Below are positions 16,751-27,174 of a DNA stretch of 64,000 bases, piece after piece. The stretch lies in the IMG/VR virus record IMGVR_UViG_3300046002_005110, positions 16,943 through 80,942 of that record, one strand, 5' to 3'. The stretch's first letter is position 1, and every line of letters starts with the position of its first letter. Both the position numbers and the translations under genes were made by a program. The notes under the pieces are model-generated. The model saw only the letters and a list, made by a program, of their open reading frames with translations. It had not been told where the DNA came from and ran no database searches. This DNA comes from a virus.

Positions 16751-19282
16751 ATGGCATTTGATCCAAATCAAACGTCTAACGCTTATTTGCCGGGTGAAGC
16801 AGAATGGGCTAGAAAGTCTGCGGCCGCGGCCAATTTGGCTGAAGCTGAAAGATTAAAGAATCTTAACTTGGATGATAATGTAAATTCTGGTACTCCTAAT
16901 GCTAGTGCTAAAAGTCCATCAACAGTAAACATTTCTACACCTATTAATTCTGGACAAAAAACAGGAAAAAGTTTAGTTGATCAAAATTTTCCCGGCAAAA
17001 GAAAAGATAATCCATTAAGTTATTATAGTAGTTATACATATTCATTAACATTGTATATGGTTACACCTGAATTTGCTAATGAGTTCACCAATGGACCTGC
17101 ATCTGGTGCATTGTTGGCAAAACGTGGAGGCACTAATCAAGTATTTGTAGTGGCTCAAAGTGGGGGTGTAAATACTAATGTAGATGATAGAGCAATAACT
17201 TTAAGTAAAACGTTGGGTAAAAACCAACAAGGACTTGATTATTTTATTGATGATCTTACATTTACAGCCGCGATGCCAGGAGGCCCTCAAGGACAAACTA
17301 CTGCTAGTGAAATATACTTTAAAATTGTTGAACCAAATGGATTTACTTTTTTACAAGATTTAACTATTGCGTCAAATAATTTAAATAAAATAAGTCAAAT
17401 ATCAAAATCTTCAACCACTAAACCAACAGCTGCAGCACAACATTATATTATATCAATAAGATATTATGGATATGATTCTTCCGGCAGTTTAATGCAATCA
17501 ACCACCGATAAAACTAATTTTTCTGATTCATCGGCTGCAGCAGAAAGACATATTCCCATTACCATTCGTAATATTAAGTTTAAACTTGACGATAAGGCAA
17601 CTACATATTCATGTGAAGCATTGAACTCCGGAGAACAGGCGGGTTTTGCAAAATCTACTGGTATTGTAGAACAACAAACCAGCGTTTCTGGTAGTACAGT
17701 ACAAGATGTTTTATTAGGTGGTACTGGTGGGGCTGTTGGATTACTTCAAGTTATCAACAATGTAAATAAAGATAAAAAAGATAAAAATAAAATAGTTGAA
17801 ATACCTAATGAATATACAATAGAATTTATTGGAAAAAACAATCCAATTGCCAAATCAAATTTACTTGATGATAAAAGTTTTGATTCAAGAACATCTAAGA
17901 TGAGTTCTGTATCAAGAACAGATGCATCAAACATTAGTGCTAGTTTCAAAGCAGTTACCGTAAATACAACGGCCAGAAGTTTAAGTATTGCGGCTGGAAC
18001 TCCAATTGTACAAGCAATCGATAATATTATTATTAAAAGTGATTTTATAACTGGAGCTCTTACTAAAGTAAACACTAGTGCACCCGAATCAAAAACAGTC
18101 ACTTCACCACCTACTAGACCACTACAATGGTATAGTATTAATCCAGTTGTTACTGTCAAAGGAATGGATTCAAAAACGAATAAATGGGCATATAAAATTA
18201 CATATCAAATTGGTACGTATGATGTACCATATGCAAGAAGTCCTTATGTTGGGTCAAGAGTCAAATATCCAGGGCCATTTAAATATTATGGATATTATCT
18301 TACTGGAGAAAATACAGAAATATTAGAATATGAACAGACATATAATAATTTGTATGCCATAACTGCTGGTAAAACTACAAATGATGCGGAAATATCTCCT
18401 ACTAATGTTAAAAACACAAATGTACCTTTACTATCTCAGCCATCTACCAGTAGTCCTGTTGGTGGTAAATTATTTCAAGGTAGTGAAATAAATGAAAGTG
18501 TTCGTGCGTCATTGTTTAGTCCTGGAGACAGAGCACAGGCAAAAATTAAAATATTAGGCGATCCTGATTATATAATGAGTATCATTGGTTGTAATCAAAC
18601 TGCTCAAGCAATAGGAAAAACATCTGCCGAATCAGCAATTAAATTAATGCATTATGGAGCAGATAATAGTATTAATCCTTTTACTGGTCAAGTGTTTATA
18701 CAAATTATGTTTAATCTTACTACTGATTATCAGAATAATGGCGTCATGGATATTAGCGATAAAATTCAATTTTATGATACCTCTGCAGTTGCAGATTCTG
18801 GAATTAAAGGTATAGTGTACAAAGTAAATAGAGTTGAGAGTAATTTTAGTAAAGGGTCTTTTACTCAAGTTCTTGATTTGTCAATCGTAGAAGCCAGTCA
18901 ATTATTACAAGATGAAGATAAAAAAACAGTAGAAAGAACTACTGATACTACGGGCGCCGGCAGTGGAACTGCTAGAGAAGGTAATTTAACAGCCGCGGAT
19001 CAAGAAGATGCAGACTTAGGCGCCGCCATAACAAATCAAGAAACCATTTCTCAAGTACAAAATTTTGAAAAAGAATTACCAGGCGCGGATGATGATAAGA
19101 TAACAGTGGCAAATAAACAAATACAAACTGGAGGAATAGTTGAAGATACTGCTAGAGAAGTTTTTGGTAACGAATCAGTAAACGCGTTTGGTACAAATGC
19201 GGGAGGAGCAGCATTTTCTTTTAGTAGAAAAGTAGTAAGAAATAGACAAACATTGGCACCTGGACAACAGGCAGAGGAATAA
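16751..19282 (+). CDS. Baseplate hub candidate (gp27-position protein)
   Basis: 843 residues, not matched to a named family with certainty. The N-terminal 80 residues are polar. The domain from LSYYSSYTYSLTLYMVTPEF (~90) through ~220 and the IPITIRNIKFKLDDKATTYSC region look like beta-rich hub domains. The stretch ~600-720 (GDPDYIMSIIG, NPFTGQVFIQIMFNLTTDY, GIKGIVYKVNRVESNFSKGS, FTQVLDLSIVEASQLL) resembles the C-terminal barrel of hub proteins of the gp27/gpD type, with the VYKVNRVES..F..G.FTQ pattern. The C-terminal ~110 residues are acidic and disordered. Encoded directly between gp53 and gp5, it is the natural candidate for the ring that holds gp5. Its function is inferred from position. 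Confidence 0.55.
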   Translation: MAFDPNQTSNAYLPGEAEWARKSAAAANLAEAERLKNLNLDDNVNSGTPNASAKSPSTVNISTPINSGQKTGKSLVDQNFPGKRKDNPLSYYSSYTYSLTLYMVTPEFANEFTNGPASGALLAKRGGTNQVFVVAQSGGVNTNVDDRAITLSKTLGKNQQGLDYFIDDLTFTAAMPGGPQGQTTASEIYFKIVEPNGFTFLQDLTIASNNLNKISQISKSSTTKPTAAAQHYIISIRYYGYDSSGSLMQSTTDKTNFSDSSAAAERHIPITIRNIKFKLDDKATTYSCEALNSGEQAGFAKSTGIVEQQTSVSGSTVQDVLLGGTGGAVGLLQVINNVNKDKKDKNKIVEIPNEYTIEFIGKNNPIAKSNLLDDKSFDSRTSKMSSVSRTDASNISASFKAVTVNTTARSLSIAAGTPIVQAIDNIIIKSDFITGALTKVNTSAPESKTVTSPPTRPLQWYSINPVVTVKGMDSKTNKWAYKITYQIGTYDVPYARSPYVGSRVKYPGPFKYYGYYLTGENTEILEYEQTYNNLYAITAGKTTNDAEISPTNVKNTNVPLLSQPSTSSPVGGKLFQGSEINESVRASLFSPGDRAQAKIKILGDPDYIMSIIGCNQTAQAIGKTSAESAIKLMHYGADNSINPFTGQVFIQIMFNLTTDYQNNGVMDISDKIQFYDTSAVADSGIKGIVYKVNRVESNFSKGSFTQVLDLSIVEASQLLQDEDKKTVERTTDTTGAGSGTAREGNLTAADQEDADLGAAITNQETISQVQNFEKELPGADDDKITVANKQIQTGGIVEDTAREVFGNESVNAFGTNAGGAAFSFSRKVVRNRQTLAPGQQAEE

Positions 19283-19283
19283 C

Positions 19284-22200
19284 ATGGCACAAGATACCCA
19301 ACAACGAACAGGGTCCCCTAATAATTATCAAAGTGATCGTGGCGGCGCCACACTTATTTCCGAGGCAGTTATTGGAATAGTTAAAAATAACGTTGACCCA
19401 TCACATAGCGGAAGAGTTCAAGTATATATTGCAAAATTTGGTGGTAGTGATCCTAATGACAATAAAAGTTGGATTACAGTTAGTTATTTGAGTCCATTTT
19501 ATGGAGTATCGGGACCAGGAAATAATCCAGCAGAAGGCGGGTCAGCAGAAGGTTACGGAAAGTTTGTTGGTAATCCTCAAAGTTTTGGATTTTGGTCAGG
19601 TGCACCAGAAATTGGCACTCAAGTTCTTTGTATATTTGTTGATGGTGATACTCAAAACGGATTTTATTTGGGTTGTGTTCCTCAGGCCGGTTTACTTAGT
19701 ATGACACCAGCACTTGGTAGTAGTAAAGTAATTGTCCCTAATGACGGAGAAGCTAAAACATATGGTGGGGCGGATAGATTACCGGCCGGAGAAGTAAACA
19801 CAACTAATCCTAATATTAAGAATAGTGGTACTATAGTAACTGATCCAAAACCAGTGCATAGTTATCAAGCAGCAATATTATTTCAACAGGGTCTAATTAG
19901 AGACAATGCGCGTGGAGTTATCAGTAGTAGTGCTCAACGAGAAACACCTAGTAAAGTATTTGGCATCAGTACTCCCGGCGGGCCAATATATGAAGGTGGA
20001 TATAATAACAGTACTATCAAAACTGCAGCCACCGAGTCATCTAATCCAACAAAATTAGATGTGATTGGTAGAACCGGCGGTCATAGTTTTGTTATGGACG
20101 ATGGTGATTTACAGGGACAAGATCAATTAACAAGAATTAGAACCGCCAGTGGTCATATGATAATGATGAATGATAGTTCTCAATCATTGTTTATCATTCA
20201 CGCTAATGGTCAAAGTTGGGTAGAATTGGGTAAAGAAGGTACGGTTGATATGTATGCCTCTAACTCAGTTAACATTAGAACTCAAGGTGATCTTAACTTA
20301 CATGCAGATCGTGATTTGAATTTACATGCCAATAGAAACTTTACATTATATGGTAAAAATCTAAACATGGAATCTGATAATGATATGAATATCAGAAGCG
20401 GTGCCAATTTTAGTCAATATGCTAGTTCAAATTATACAGTTAAAAGTGGTAGTGATCTGGCATTGTTTGGTGGCGGTTCTACTAGTTTAGCTGGTAGTGG
20501 ATCTACGTATGTAAATGGAAAAAAGATATATTTAAACAGCGGAAATGGTGGTACAACACCAGCTGAAGTTCCAGTAATACCAAAAGTTAATCACCCAGAT
20601 ACAACGTATAGTACAGAAAAAGGATGGATGTATCCAAGTCCAAATGCTTTACTATCGGTTACCAGTAGAGCACCAACTCATATGCCTTGGATTGCAAGTG
20701 GAAAAGGTGTTGATGTTAGTGTTTCTAGCAGTACTAATAGTAGTACTTCGACAACCACTCCAGCGGTTGCTCAAGTAAATAATAACACTCCTAGTGTGCC
20801 AAAAAGTCCTACAAATGCTGCTATTACTAGTACGGTACCACCACAAAAGGGAAGCATCATACCTGATCTTAATGGATCGGCAGTTACTGCTCTTACTGGA
20901 CAAAATGCTGCCTCTAACAGTACATTACCTAGTGGTGCACCTCCGGCAAAAGCAATTAAAGGAACCGGAACATCAGCAGTTGTCTCTCCAGTTACATTAA
21001 TGCCATTAATGTTTGTATTAAATGAAACAATAACTGAAAATGGCCAGTCAGTTTCTCCTTTTGAACCTTCATCAAATTCTAAACGAGCAAATGGAGTTCT
21101 TGATGGACCAGGGGGTTTAACGTTAGAACAAGCATGTGGTCCTGGTATGGCAATAAAACCTGGTTCGCAAGAATTACTTCAAACTAGACTTGCTCAAGGT
21201 ATGCCAATGGATAAAGCAATACAAGGTTTAGTAACTGGTAATCTTGGTGCCACTGACGCTTATAAATTATTAACTAATGTTAAAGTTCAAACTCAAATTA
21301 TTGCTGGTAGTATCAATAATTCTGCTACAAGTTTAGTAAATTCTGGAATATTAACTGGTACAGAAAGTGCTGGTCAGGCTGGAGGATTAGTATTAGCCTC
21401 TTCTAATTTTGGTGTTAACGCTGTTACCGGAATAGTTAATGGTACTGTAGGAACAGTTACTGGAATTGCACAGGGAGTTACCAATGTTATAACTGGAACA
21501 ATTGGGACAGTAACCGCTATTGCTGGTGGAATTTCAACGGCCTCCAGTAAAATATCAGATATGATGGCTGGAGGTAAATTTGCCGGACAATTAAGTGATA
21601 GTATTAGTAATGGAGTTACTGGATTAGCTAATAGTGTCTCTGGAGCCATTTCAACTAGTGTTGATAATTTAGGAAAAAGTTTATCTGGTTTAGTAACTGG
21701 ACTAGAAAGTACATTAAGAGGTGCCTTCAAAACGGTAGAAGCATCATTTAAGAATCTTACTGCTAATACTCCAAATATATTAGGCGGAAAAGGTAATGCT
21801 AGTAGTGTTACTGATTTGACAACTCCCGGCGCGAAATATGAATCCTCACAGGCTGCATTGGATTTAGCACAATCTAAATATGATGATGCTAGAGCTGCAT
21901 ATAGAAATAATCCAGATGATATAAACTCAATTGTATTAAGTTCTGCTGAATCAGAATTATCTGACGCTAGAAAGAAAGCGGCTAGTGCATCATTAGGAAT
22001 TATAACTGGTGGAGTAGATTCTGTTATATCTGGAGTTAGTAATGCAGTTAAATCTGCCACATCTACTATTTCAAATATATTTACGGGTCCTGCAACAACA
22101 CTTAATAGCGGAATAAACTCATTACCTGGGGGTTCTGGATCAATCGTTAATACTGTCAGTGAAGGTAATACAAATGTTGTCAACAATGTTAAGAATAGTA

Positions 22201-23057
22201 TTACTTCTTCCGCTAGTACAGTAACTGGTTCTACAACAGCATCAAATTCATTATCTAATCCAACTGGGTTAGTTGGAAACTTAGTTAATAATACTACTAA
22301 TGTCGTTACTGGTGTTGTAGGCGGAGTTGTTAATACAGCCACTGGACTTGTTACTGGAGTTATAAATACAGCAACAAATTTAGTAACGGGAACAGTGAAC
22401 GCCGCGGTAGGTTTAGTAAATGGAGTTCTTGCTCTACCAGGCGCAATTGTCAAGTCAATCACTGCAACAGCAAATGGAATATTAAGTAGTATTCAAACTG
22501 CTATAGCAAGTTTTGGTAACATGGGCGGGCAAATCAAGTCGGCAATTCAGGCTGTTGAAACTTTTAGTAAAACTGATATGACATCAAAAATTGGGGTTAA
22601 TATGGGAGATCCAAGAATACCAATCCCACTAACACTTACTAAATCTTCATCTCCGGAAGTGAGAGATCAAGGAACAACTGCAAATGATTCAGCATTAGAT
22701 CAACAGGCTAAATTATTACAAAAAATAAACGATATTAAATCACAAATAAGTCAGACTCGCGCCAAGATTCGTCAAGAAAATAGAGAAGATGCTGGTTTTC
22801 TTACTAAACTATCTACTTTAAATAAAATAGAAAGTTTAGAAAGAGATTTAGAAAAAGCCAATAAAGAATATCAAGCGTTAGTATCTAATCAGAATCAAGC
22901 GCCACCAGCGGACCCACCTCCAGTGACTGCTACATCAGAAGTTACACCAAATGGATGGAATGTTAGTTCTTCTAAAACGTCAATATTTGCAGATGGTAAA
23001 GGGGCAGTAGTAAATCTTACGCCAGAACAATTTAATGCTAGATATGGTAACAAATAA
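19284..23057 (+). CDS. 5: Baseplate central spike, gp5-like (OB-fold plus beta-helix) with long C-terminal extension
   Basis: 1257 residues. Residues ~25-135 are the gp5 N-terminal OB-fold: AVIGIVKNNVDPSHSGRVQV, FWSGAPEIGTQVLCIFVDGD and NGFYLGCVP. Residues ~240-420 give a beta-helix/VgrG-like series: SFVMDDGD, IRTASGHMIMMNDS, then repeated strands such as DLNLHADRDLNLHANRNFTL. This is the membrane-piercing spike. No lysozyme motif is evident, unlike T4 gp5 (575 residues); lysis functions may be carried by the tape-measure-like paralogs. The distal ~650 residues are Gly/Thr/Val-rich repeats of the VNTATGLVTGVINTA type, suggesting an amphipathic repeat domain, followed by a coiled coil (~1150-1210). 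A very large reverse-strand frame here is a composition artefact. Confidence 0.82.
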   Translation: MAQDTQQRTGSPNNYQSDRGGATLISEAVIGIVKNNVDPSHSGRVQVYIAKFGGSDPNDNKSWITVSYLSPFYGVSGPGNNPAEGGSAEGYGKFVGNPQSFGFWSGAPEIGTQVLCIFVDGDTQNGFYLGCVPQAGLLSMTPALGSSKVIVPNDGEAKTYGGADRLPAGEVNTTNPNIKNSGTIVTDPKPVHSYQAAILFQQGLIRDNARGVISSSAQRETPSKVFGISTPGGPIYEGGYNNSTIKTAATESSNPTKLDVIGRTGGHSFVMDDGDLQGQDQLTRIRTASGHMIMMNDSSQSLFIIHANGQSWVELGKEGTVDMYASNSVNIRTQGDLNLHADRDLNLHANRNFTLYGKNLNMESDNDMNIRSGANFSQYASSNYTVKSGSDLALFGGGSTSLAGSGSTYVNGKKIYLNSGNGGTTPAEVPVIPKVNHPDTTYSTEKGWMYPSPNALLSVTSRAPTHMPWIASGKGVDVSVSSSTNSSTSTTTPAVAQVNNNTPSVPKSPTNAAITSTVPPQKGSIIPDLNGSAVTALTGQNAASNSTLPSGAPPAKAIKGTGTSAVVSPVTLMPLMFVLNETITENGQSVSPFEPSSNSKRANGVLDGPGGLTLEQACGPGMAIKPGSQELLQTRLAQGMPMDKAIQGLVTGNLGATDAYKLLTNVKVQTQIIAGSINNSATSLVNSGILTGTESAGQAGGLVLASSNFGVNAVTGIVNGTVGTVTGIAQGVTNVITGTIGTVTAIAGGISTASSKISDMMAGGKFAGQLSDSISNGVTGLANSVSGAISTSVDNLGKSLSGLVTGLESTLRGAFKTVEASFKNLTANTPNILGGKGNASSVTDLTTPGAKYESSQAALDLAQSKYDDARAAYRNNPDDINSIVLSSAESELSDARKKAASASLGIITGGVDSVISGVSNAVKSATSTISNIFTGPATTLNSGINSLPGGSGSIVNTVSEGNTNVVNNVKNSITSSASTVTGSTTASNSLSNPTGLVGNLVNNTTNVVTGVVGGVVNTATGLVTGVINTATNLVTGTVNAAVGLVNGVLALPGAIVKSITATANGILSSIQTAIASFGNMGGQIKSAIQAVETFSKTDMTSKIGVNMGDPRIPIPLTLTKSSSPEVRDQGTTANDSALDQQAKLLQKINDIKSQISQTRAKIRQENREDAGFLTKLSTLNKIESLERDLEKANKEYQALVSNQNQAPPADPPPVTATSEVTPNGWNVSSSKTSIFADGKGAVVNLTPEQFNARYGNK

Positions 23058-23071
23058 AATAAGGAAATAAA

Positions 23072-23524
23072 ATGCCAACATATAAGGGATTTTCAACACA
23101 AAACGTTAATCAACCATTATCATTAGTTAGAGCTGGTGTATATGGCGGAGTGGGATCCATAACTGTTCAACCGAGAATAGGTAAAAAGTTTGCGCTTTCA
23201 GATCAAAATTTAGTAATTAGAGATTTACTTAATGCTCTAAGTATTAAACAAGGGGATAAAGTAGGACAACCAACTTATGGTACAACATTATGGTCTTATT
23301 TGTTTGAATCAAGTACACAAGACACTCAACAGGCAATTGAAGATGAAGTTCGTAGAGTTATAAATTTAGATCCTAGAATCATCTTGAACAGTGTTGGTGT
23401 ATATGTTCAAGAGAATGGTGTATTATTACAAATTGAAATGGCGTTTAATCCATTTAATGTGGCAACTCAAGTTGATTTTTTCTTAAATCGATATGATGGG
23501 TCTATTCAGCAACTGGCTCAATAA
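23072..23524 (+). CDS. 25: Baseplate wedge protein gp25-like
   Basis: 150 residues; T4 gp25 is 132. Recognised by DLLNALSIKQGDKVGQPTYG, TTLWSYLFESSTQDTQQAIE, DEVRRVINLDPRI and LQIEMAFNPFNVATQVDFFL, the gp25/W-like lysozyme-related fold without catalysis. gp25 sits at the sheath-baseplate junction and bundles gp6 and gp53 in the wedge core. A strong AAGGAA site lies upstream. After the gene come a late promoter box, a GIY-YIG remnant and then gp6. Confidence 0.92.
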   Translation: MPTYKGFSTQNVNQPLSLVRAGVYGGVGSITVQPRIGKKFALSDQNLVIRDLLNALSIKQGDKVGQPTYGTTLWSYLFESSTQDTQQAIEDEVRRVINLDPRIILNSVGVYVQENGVLLQIEMAFNPFNVATQVDFFLNRYDGSIQQLAQ

Positions 23525-23540
23525 CTGATGATATTTTTTT

Positions 23541-23551
23541 GTGATAAATAT
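23541..23551 (+). promoter_or_regulatory. Late promoter box before gp6 (GTGATAAATAT)
   Basis: GTGATAAATATATG lies 17 bases after the gp25 stop. The GIY-YIG remnant separates it from gp6, so the gp6 message would carry a ~140-base leader containing the remnant ORF. Confidence 0.55.
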
Positions 23552-23561
23552 ATGATATTCC

Positions 23562-23693
23562 ATGGACATTAATATAATGTGTGTTTACACGATCTATAAA
23601 GCAACTAATATTGTAAATAATAAAGTTTATATAGGATTTACTTCATTGACTTTAGATGAACGTTCATGGAAAATTTTAAGGACGGAAGAATAA
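23562..23693 (+). pseudogene. Remnant of a GIY-YIG homing endonuclease between gp25 and gp6
   Basis: A 43-codon frame starts at ATG 23562 (or 23577) and reads MCVYTIYKATNIVNNKVYIG, then FTSLTLDERSW, and ends at TAA 23691-23693. The pattern YxIYKxTNxxNxKVYIG is the first motif of GIY-YIG nucleases (here YTI...YIG), with the expected basic/aromatic tail just after. A functional enzyme needs a further ~60 or more residues with a catalytic Arg and Glu, which are absent, so this is a truncated relic. Its final codons supply the AAGGACGGAAGAATAAC ribosome binding region of gp6. Such endonucleases commonly insert between T4 structural genes. Confidence 0.75.
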
Positions 23694-23694
23694 C

Positions 23695-26600
23695 ATGGCA
23701 ACATCATCTCGCCAAAGCGCGCTTTTTGGATTGGCTGATTGGAAAAGATTCTATCAGACTTATAGACAGGCTGACTTTTCATCATATGATTATGAAACAT
23801 TACGAAAAAGCTTCATTGATTATCTGACTATATATTATCCAGAAACGTTTAACGATTACATTGAATCCAGTGAATTTGTTGCACTATTGGATGTTATGGC
23901 CTTTATGGGTCAAGGATTAGCGTTTCGTGACGATTTAAACACTCGTGAAAACTTTATTGATACGGCAGAACGTAGAGATTCTGTTATAAAATTAGCAAAC
24001 TTAGTTAGTTATAACCCAAAACGTAATACAGAAGCCAATGGTTTAGTGAAACTAACTGCCGTTAGTACTACAGAAAGTATATTTGATATCAATGGAGTTA
24101 GTTTAGGAAATAATACTGTATTGTGGAATGACTCGGCAAATTCCAACTGGCAAGAACAATTTAATACTATTTTAAATGCTACATATGTTAATAGTCAACG
24201 TGTTGGTCGTCCAGGAAATAGTCAAGATATTCTTGGAATTCAAACAGAAGAATATACTGTAAATATTATACCAAATCAAAATCCAGTGGTTCCATATATA
24301 ACTCAAGTAAACGGAGTATTAACTAATTTTGAATTAGTTAGTGTCACTAGCATCAATAAAGATTATCTATATGAATTATCACCAGCCCCAAATGGTCAAT
24401 TTAATATGGTATATCGTAATGATAAGTTAGGATATGGTAGTCCAAATACTGGATTTTTCTTCTATTTTAAACAAGGTACATTACAAAGTTATGATTTTTA
24501 TTTTGCTGAAAAAATTCAAAATAATTTTCAAAACGTAGATATACCTGGTATTAATAATACTGATACCTGGTTATATAAAGTAAACAATGATGGTACCAAC
24601 GGTGATCAATGGAATTTAGTTGATAATATTTTTACAACTAATTACAATAGTCAAGTAAATAGTTTAAATTCAATATTCAGTGTAGTATCAAGAACCAATG
24701 ATCAAGTAAGTTATGTATTTGGAGATGGTGTATTTGGAGAAATTCCAGTTGGCAATTATAGAGCTTATGTAAGAGCTGGAAATTCATTAACCTATAGTAT
24801 TGATCCAAGTGAAATGAATGGAATTGTAGTTAATATTCCATATGTAAGTCGTCAAAATACAAATGAAATATTAACAATAACATTTAGTTTACAAACAGTT
24901 AATAGTACGGCTCAAGCTCGTGAAAGTATACTTAATATTAAAGAACGTGCACCAGCACGTTATTATACTCAAAATCGTATGGTTAATGGAGAAGATTATA
25001 GTAATTTCCCATTTACTTTATACAATAGTATTATCAAAAGTTCGGCTCTTAATCGTAGTAGTATTGGTGTAAGTAGAAATATTGATCTATTAGATCCAAC
25101 TGGAAAATATAGTAGTACTAACGTATTTGCTGATGATGGTGCATTATATACTGATCAATTAGATAAAAATGTGACATTCTCAACTCAAAATATTAATTTT
25201 GCAATTGAATTTCTATCAATAACTTTACCATCATTTTTAAGCAGTTCACCAACTATTCAATATTATCAAGAATATTATCCAAGATATACTGGATATTATC
25301 CAGGACCAGAATCAGATGATCATAGATGTTATTGGAATGAAACTACACTTGATGGATCAAATGTAACTGGATATTTTTACGTAAAATTATCATCTGGTGT
25401 TAATATACCAATATCTTTGGGAACTTACAGTACATATTCAATGAGATATATTACTCAGGGTGCACAACTTAAATTTGTAAGTCCACCAGGATTTTATTTT
25501 GATGTTAATAACAGATTACAACAAGGTATTCCAAATTACAACAACGGTGATCATACCAGTATATGGGTTGGTGTAAATGGAGTTATAGGAGATGGTTATA
25601 ATTTTGGAGATGGTAATTTGTCTACGGGCATTGGACCAGTTACATTAAATTCATATATACCAACGGGAGCATATTTAGATCCGGATCAATCAATACCAAC
25701 TGGAATAATTCCTCAATTTGATAATACTTTCAACACTGTTTTGACTACACAAATTCTTGATTTGATAAATCTCAAACAAGATTTTGCACTTAACTATGAT
25801 AATAGTATTTTAATTAATCAAGAACGTTGGTCTATTGTACAACCAATACCTACTAATCCAACTTCAACTGATTACTTTGTTAAATTTGTTAGTGATAGTA
25901 TTAATAATTCATATCTTGTCACTATTAAAAATGTTAACTATTATTTTGCATCTGTAGATCAAGTTAGATTTACATTCGATGGAACACAACGAGTATATGA
26001 TCAACGTAGTGGTCAAGTATTTTCTGATTTTGTAAATATATTTAAAACAAATTCCAATTCTACTAATACCAGTACACTAGGTGAAGATTACATTTTAAAT
26101 GTCACTGGACAACCAGCACAAAGTGATGGAATGCCAGATGATTATCAAATTACAGTAAGTAGTATTAATTTAATTAGTGGTTACACATATGATCCTGATT
26201 TTTTTAATACTATAGTTGGTTCAAGTTCAACTGCTTATGTATTTTTTAAAATATTTTCCGATATTAATGATTTATATAGAACTCAAGTTTTACCAGTTGG
26301 TTCAGTGATATATGCCTATTCAACTCAAAATCAAGTTTTAAATGTAATATATGAATATCCTACTGAAACATTATTCTATTGCATCAATGGAAGCATTACT
26401 AATCCAGTTCCAACTTTCTATCAATCTGTTGTTGTTCCTGGAACACAACCTCCAGTTCTCATTTTAAATGATGTTAGTTCATCATATACGGTTACTAGAG
26501 GACGTGGTGGAATTAACTTTCAATATCGTCATAATAGTGACAATACTACAAGAATTGATCCGGCCACTACAAACATCATTGATTTGTATTTGGTTACACA

Positions 26601-27129
26601 ATCATATTATACTCAGTTTCAAAATTGGCTTAATGATAGTACTGGAACTGTTCCTTTACCACCTAAACCAACTATTCAAGAACTTCAACAGGCTTATGGA
26701 GAATTAGATAGTTATAAAATGATCAGTGATAGTGTGATTTTAAATAGTGTAAACTTCAAACCATTATTTGGAACAAAAGCTGCTCCTGCATTACGAGGAA
26801 CAATTAAAGTTATTAAAAATCCTACAACAACTGTTAGTGATAGTCAAATTCGTAGTAGTGTTTTGGCTGCGCTTAATAGTTATTTTACAATTAATAATTG
26901 GGATTTTGGTGATACTTTCTACTTCAGTGAACTTACGGCCTATCTACATGTTCAATTGGGATCATTAATTAGTTCAGTAGTATTAGTACCTGCTAATCCT
27001 AATCAATCATTTGGTGATTTATATGAGATTTTAAGCGGCCCAAGCGAAATTTTCTGTAACGGTGCCACGGCTAATGATATTATTGTAATTAGTGCATTGA
27101 CTCCATCGGCTTTACAAAGAACAATGTAA
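23695..27129 (+). CDS. 6: Baseplate wedge protein gp6-like, enlarged
   Basis: 1144 residues against 660 in T4. The N terminus ADFSSYDYETLRKSFIDYLT, SSEFVALLDVMAFMGQGLAF, RDDLNTRENFIDTAERRDSV and SYNPKRNTEA is the conserved gp6/J-like wedge segment. YVFGDGVFGEIPVGNYRAYV, ESILNIKERAPARYYTQNRM and VNGEDYSNFP follow near residues 340-440, also typical. The C-terminal FSELTAYLHVQLGSLISSVV is the conserved dimer-forming region. The middle ~450-950 is expanded with beta-rich inserts. gp6 forms the continuous iris ring of the baseplate. The start ATG at 23695 follows a good GGAAG site that lies inside the GIY-YIG relic. A terminator and a new late promoter follow. Confidence 0.92.
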   Translation: MATSSRQSALFGLADWKRFYQTYRQADFSSYDYETLRKSFIDYLTIYYPETFNDYIESSEFVALLDVMAFMGQGLAFRDDLNTRENFIDTAERRDSVIKLANLVSYNPKRNTEANGLVKLTAVSTTESIFDINGVSLGNNTVLWNDSANSNWQEQFNTILNATYVNSQRVGRPGNSQDILGIQTEEYTVNIIPNQNPVVPYITQVNGVLTNFELVSVTSINKDYLYELSPAPNGQFNMVYRNDKLGYGSPNTGFFFYFKQGTLQSYDFYFAEKIQNNFQNVDIPGINNTDTWLYKVNNDGTNGDQWNLVDNIFTTNYNSQVNSLNSIFSVVSRTNDQVSYVFGDGVFGEIPVGNYRAYVRAGNSLTYSIDPSEMNGIVVNIPYVSRQNTNEILTITFSLQTVNSTAQARESILNIKERAPARYYTQNRMVNGEDYSNFPFTLYNSIIKSSALNRSSIGVSRNIDLLDPTGKYSSTNVFADDGALYTDQLDKNVTFSTQNINFAIEFLSITLPSFLSSSPTIQYYQEYYPRYTGYYPGPESDDHRCYWNETTLDGSNVTGYFYVKLSSGVNIPISLGTYSTYSMRYITQGAQLKFVSPPGFYFDVNNRLQQGIPNYNNGDHTSIWVGVNGVIGDGYNFGDGNLSTGIGPVTLNSYIPTGAYLDPDQSIPTGIIPQFDNTFNTVLTTQILDLINLKQDFALNYDNSILINQERWSIVQPIPTNPTSTDYFVKFVSDSINNSYLVTIKNVNYYFASVDQVRFTFDGTQRVYDQRSGQVFSDFVNIFKTNSNSTNTSTLGEDYILNVTGQPAQSDGMPDDYQITVSSINLISGYTYDPDFFNTIVGSSSTAYVFFKIFSDINDLYRTQVLPVGSVIYAYSTQNQVLNVIYEYPTETLFYCINGSITNPVPTFYQSVVVPGTQPPVLILNDVSSSYTVTRGRGGINFQYRHNSDNTTRIDPATTNIIDLYLVTQSYYTQFQNWLNDSTGTVPLPPKPTIQELQQAYGELDSYKMISDSVILNSVNFKPLFGTKAAPALRGTIKVIKNPTTTVSDSQIRSSVLAALNSYFTINNWDFGDTFYFSELTAYLHVQLGSLISSVVLVPANPNQSFGDLYEILSGPSEIFCNGATANDIIVISALTPSALQRTM

Positions 27130-27142
27130 TTTAAATTTTTCT

Positions 27143-27171
27143 GACTGATATAGATAAATTAGTCGTTTTTT
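27143..27171 (+). terminator. Rho-independent terminator after gp6
   Basis: GACTGAT (27143-27149) pairs with ATTAGTC (27158-27164), including one G-T pair, and is followed by GTTTTTT. A late promoter box starts three bases later, resetting transcription for the giant baseplate gene. Confidence 0.65.
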
Positions 27172-27174
27172 GTA

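Noticed and set aside
17746-18159. 137-codon reverse-strand frame opposite the hub candidate
   Set aside because: It is entirely antisense to a well-supported gene, with no ribosome binding site.
21374-22462. 362-codon reverse-strand frame opposite the gp5-like gene
   Set aside because: It is antisense to the Gly/Thr/Val repeat region of gp5 and its hydrophobic Val/Pro/Thr composition mirrors that repeat; no ribosome binding site or recognisable domain.
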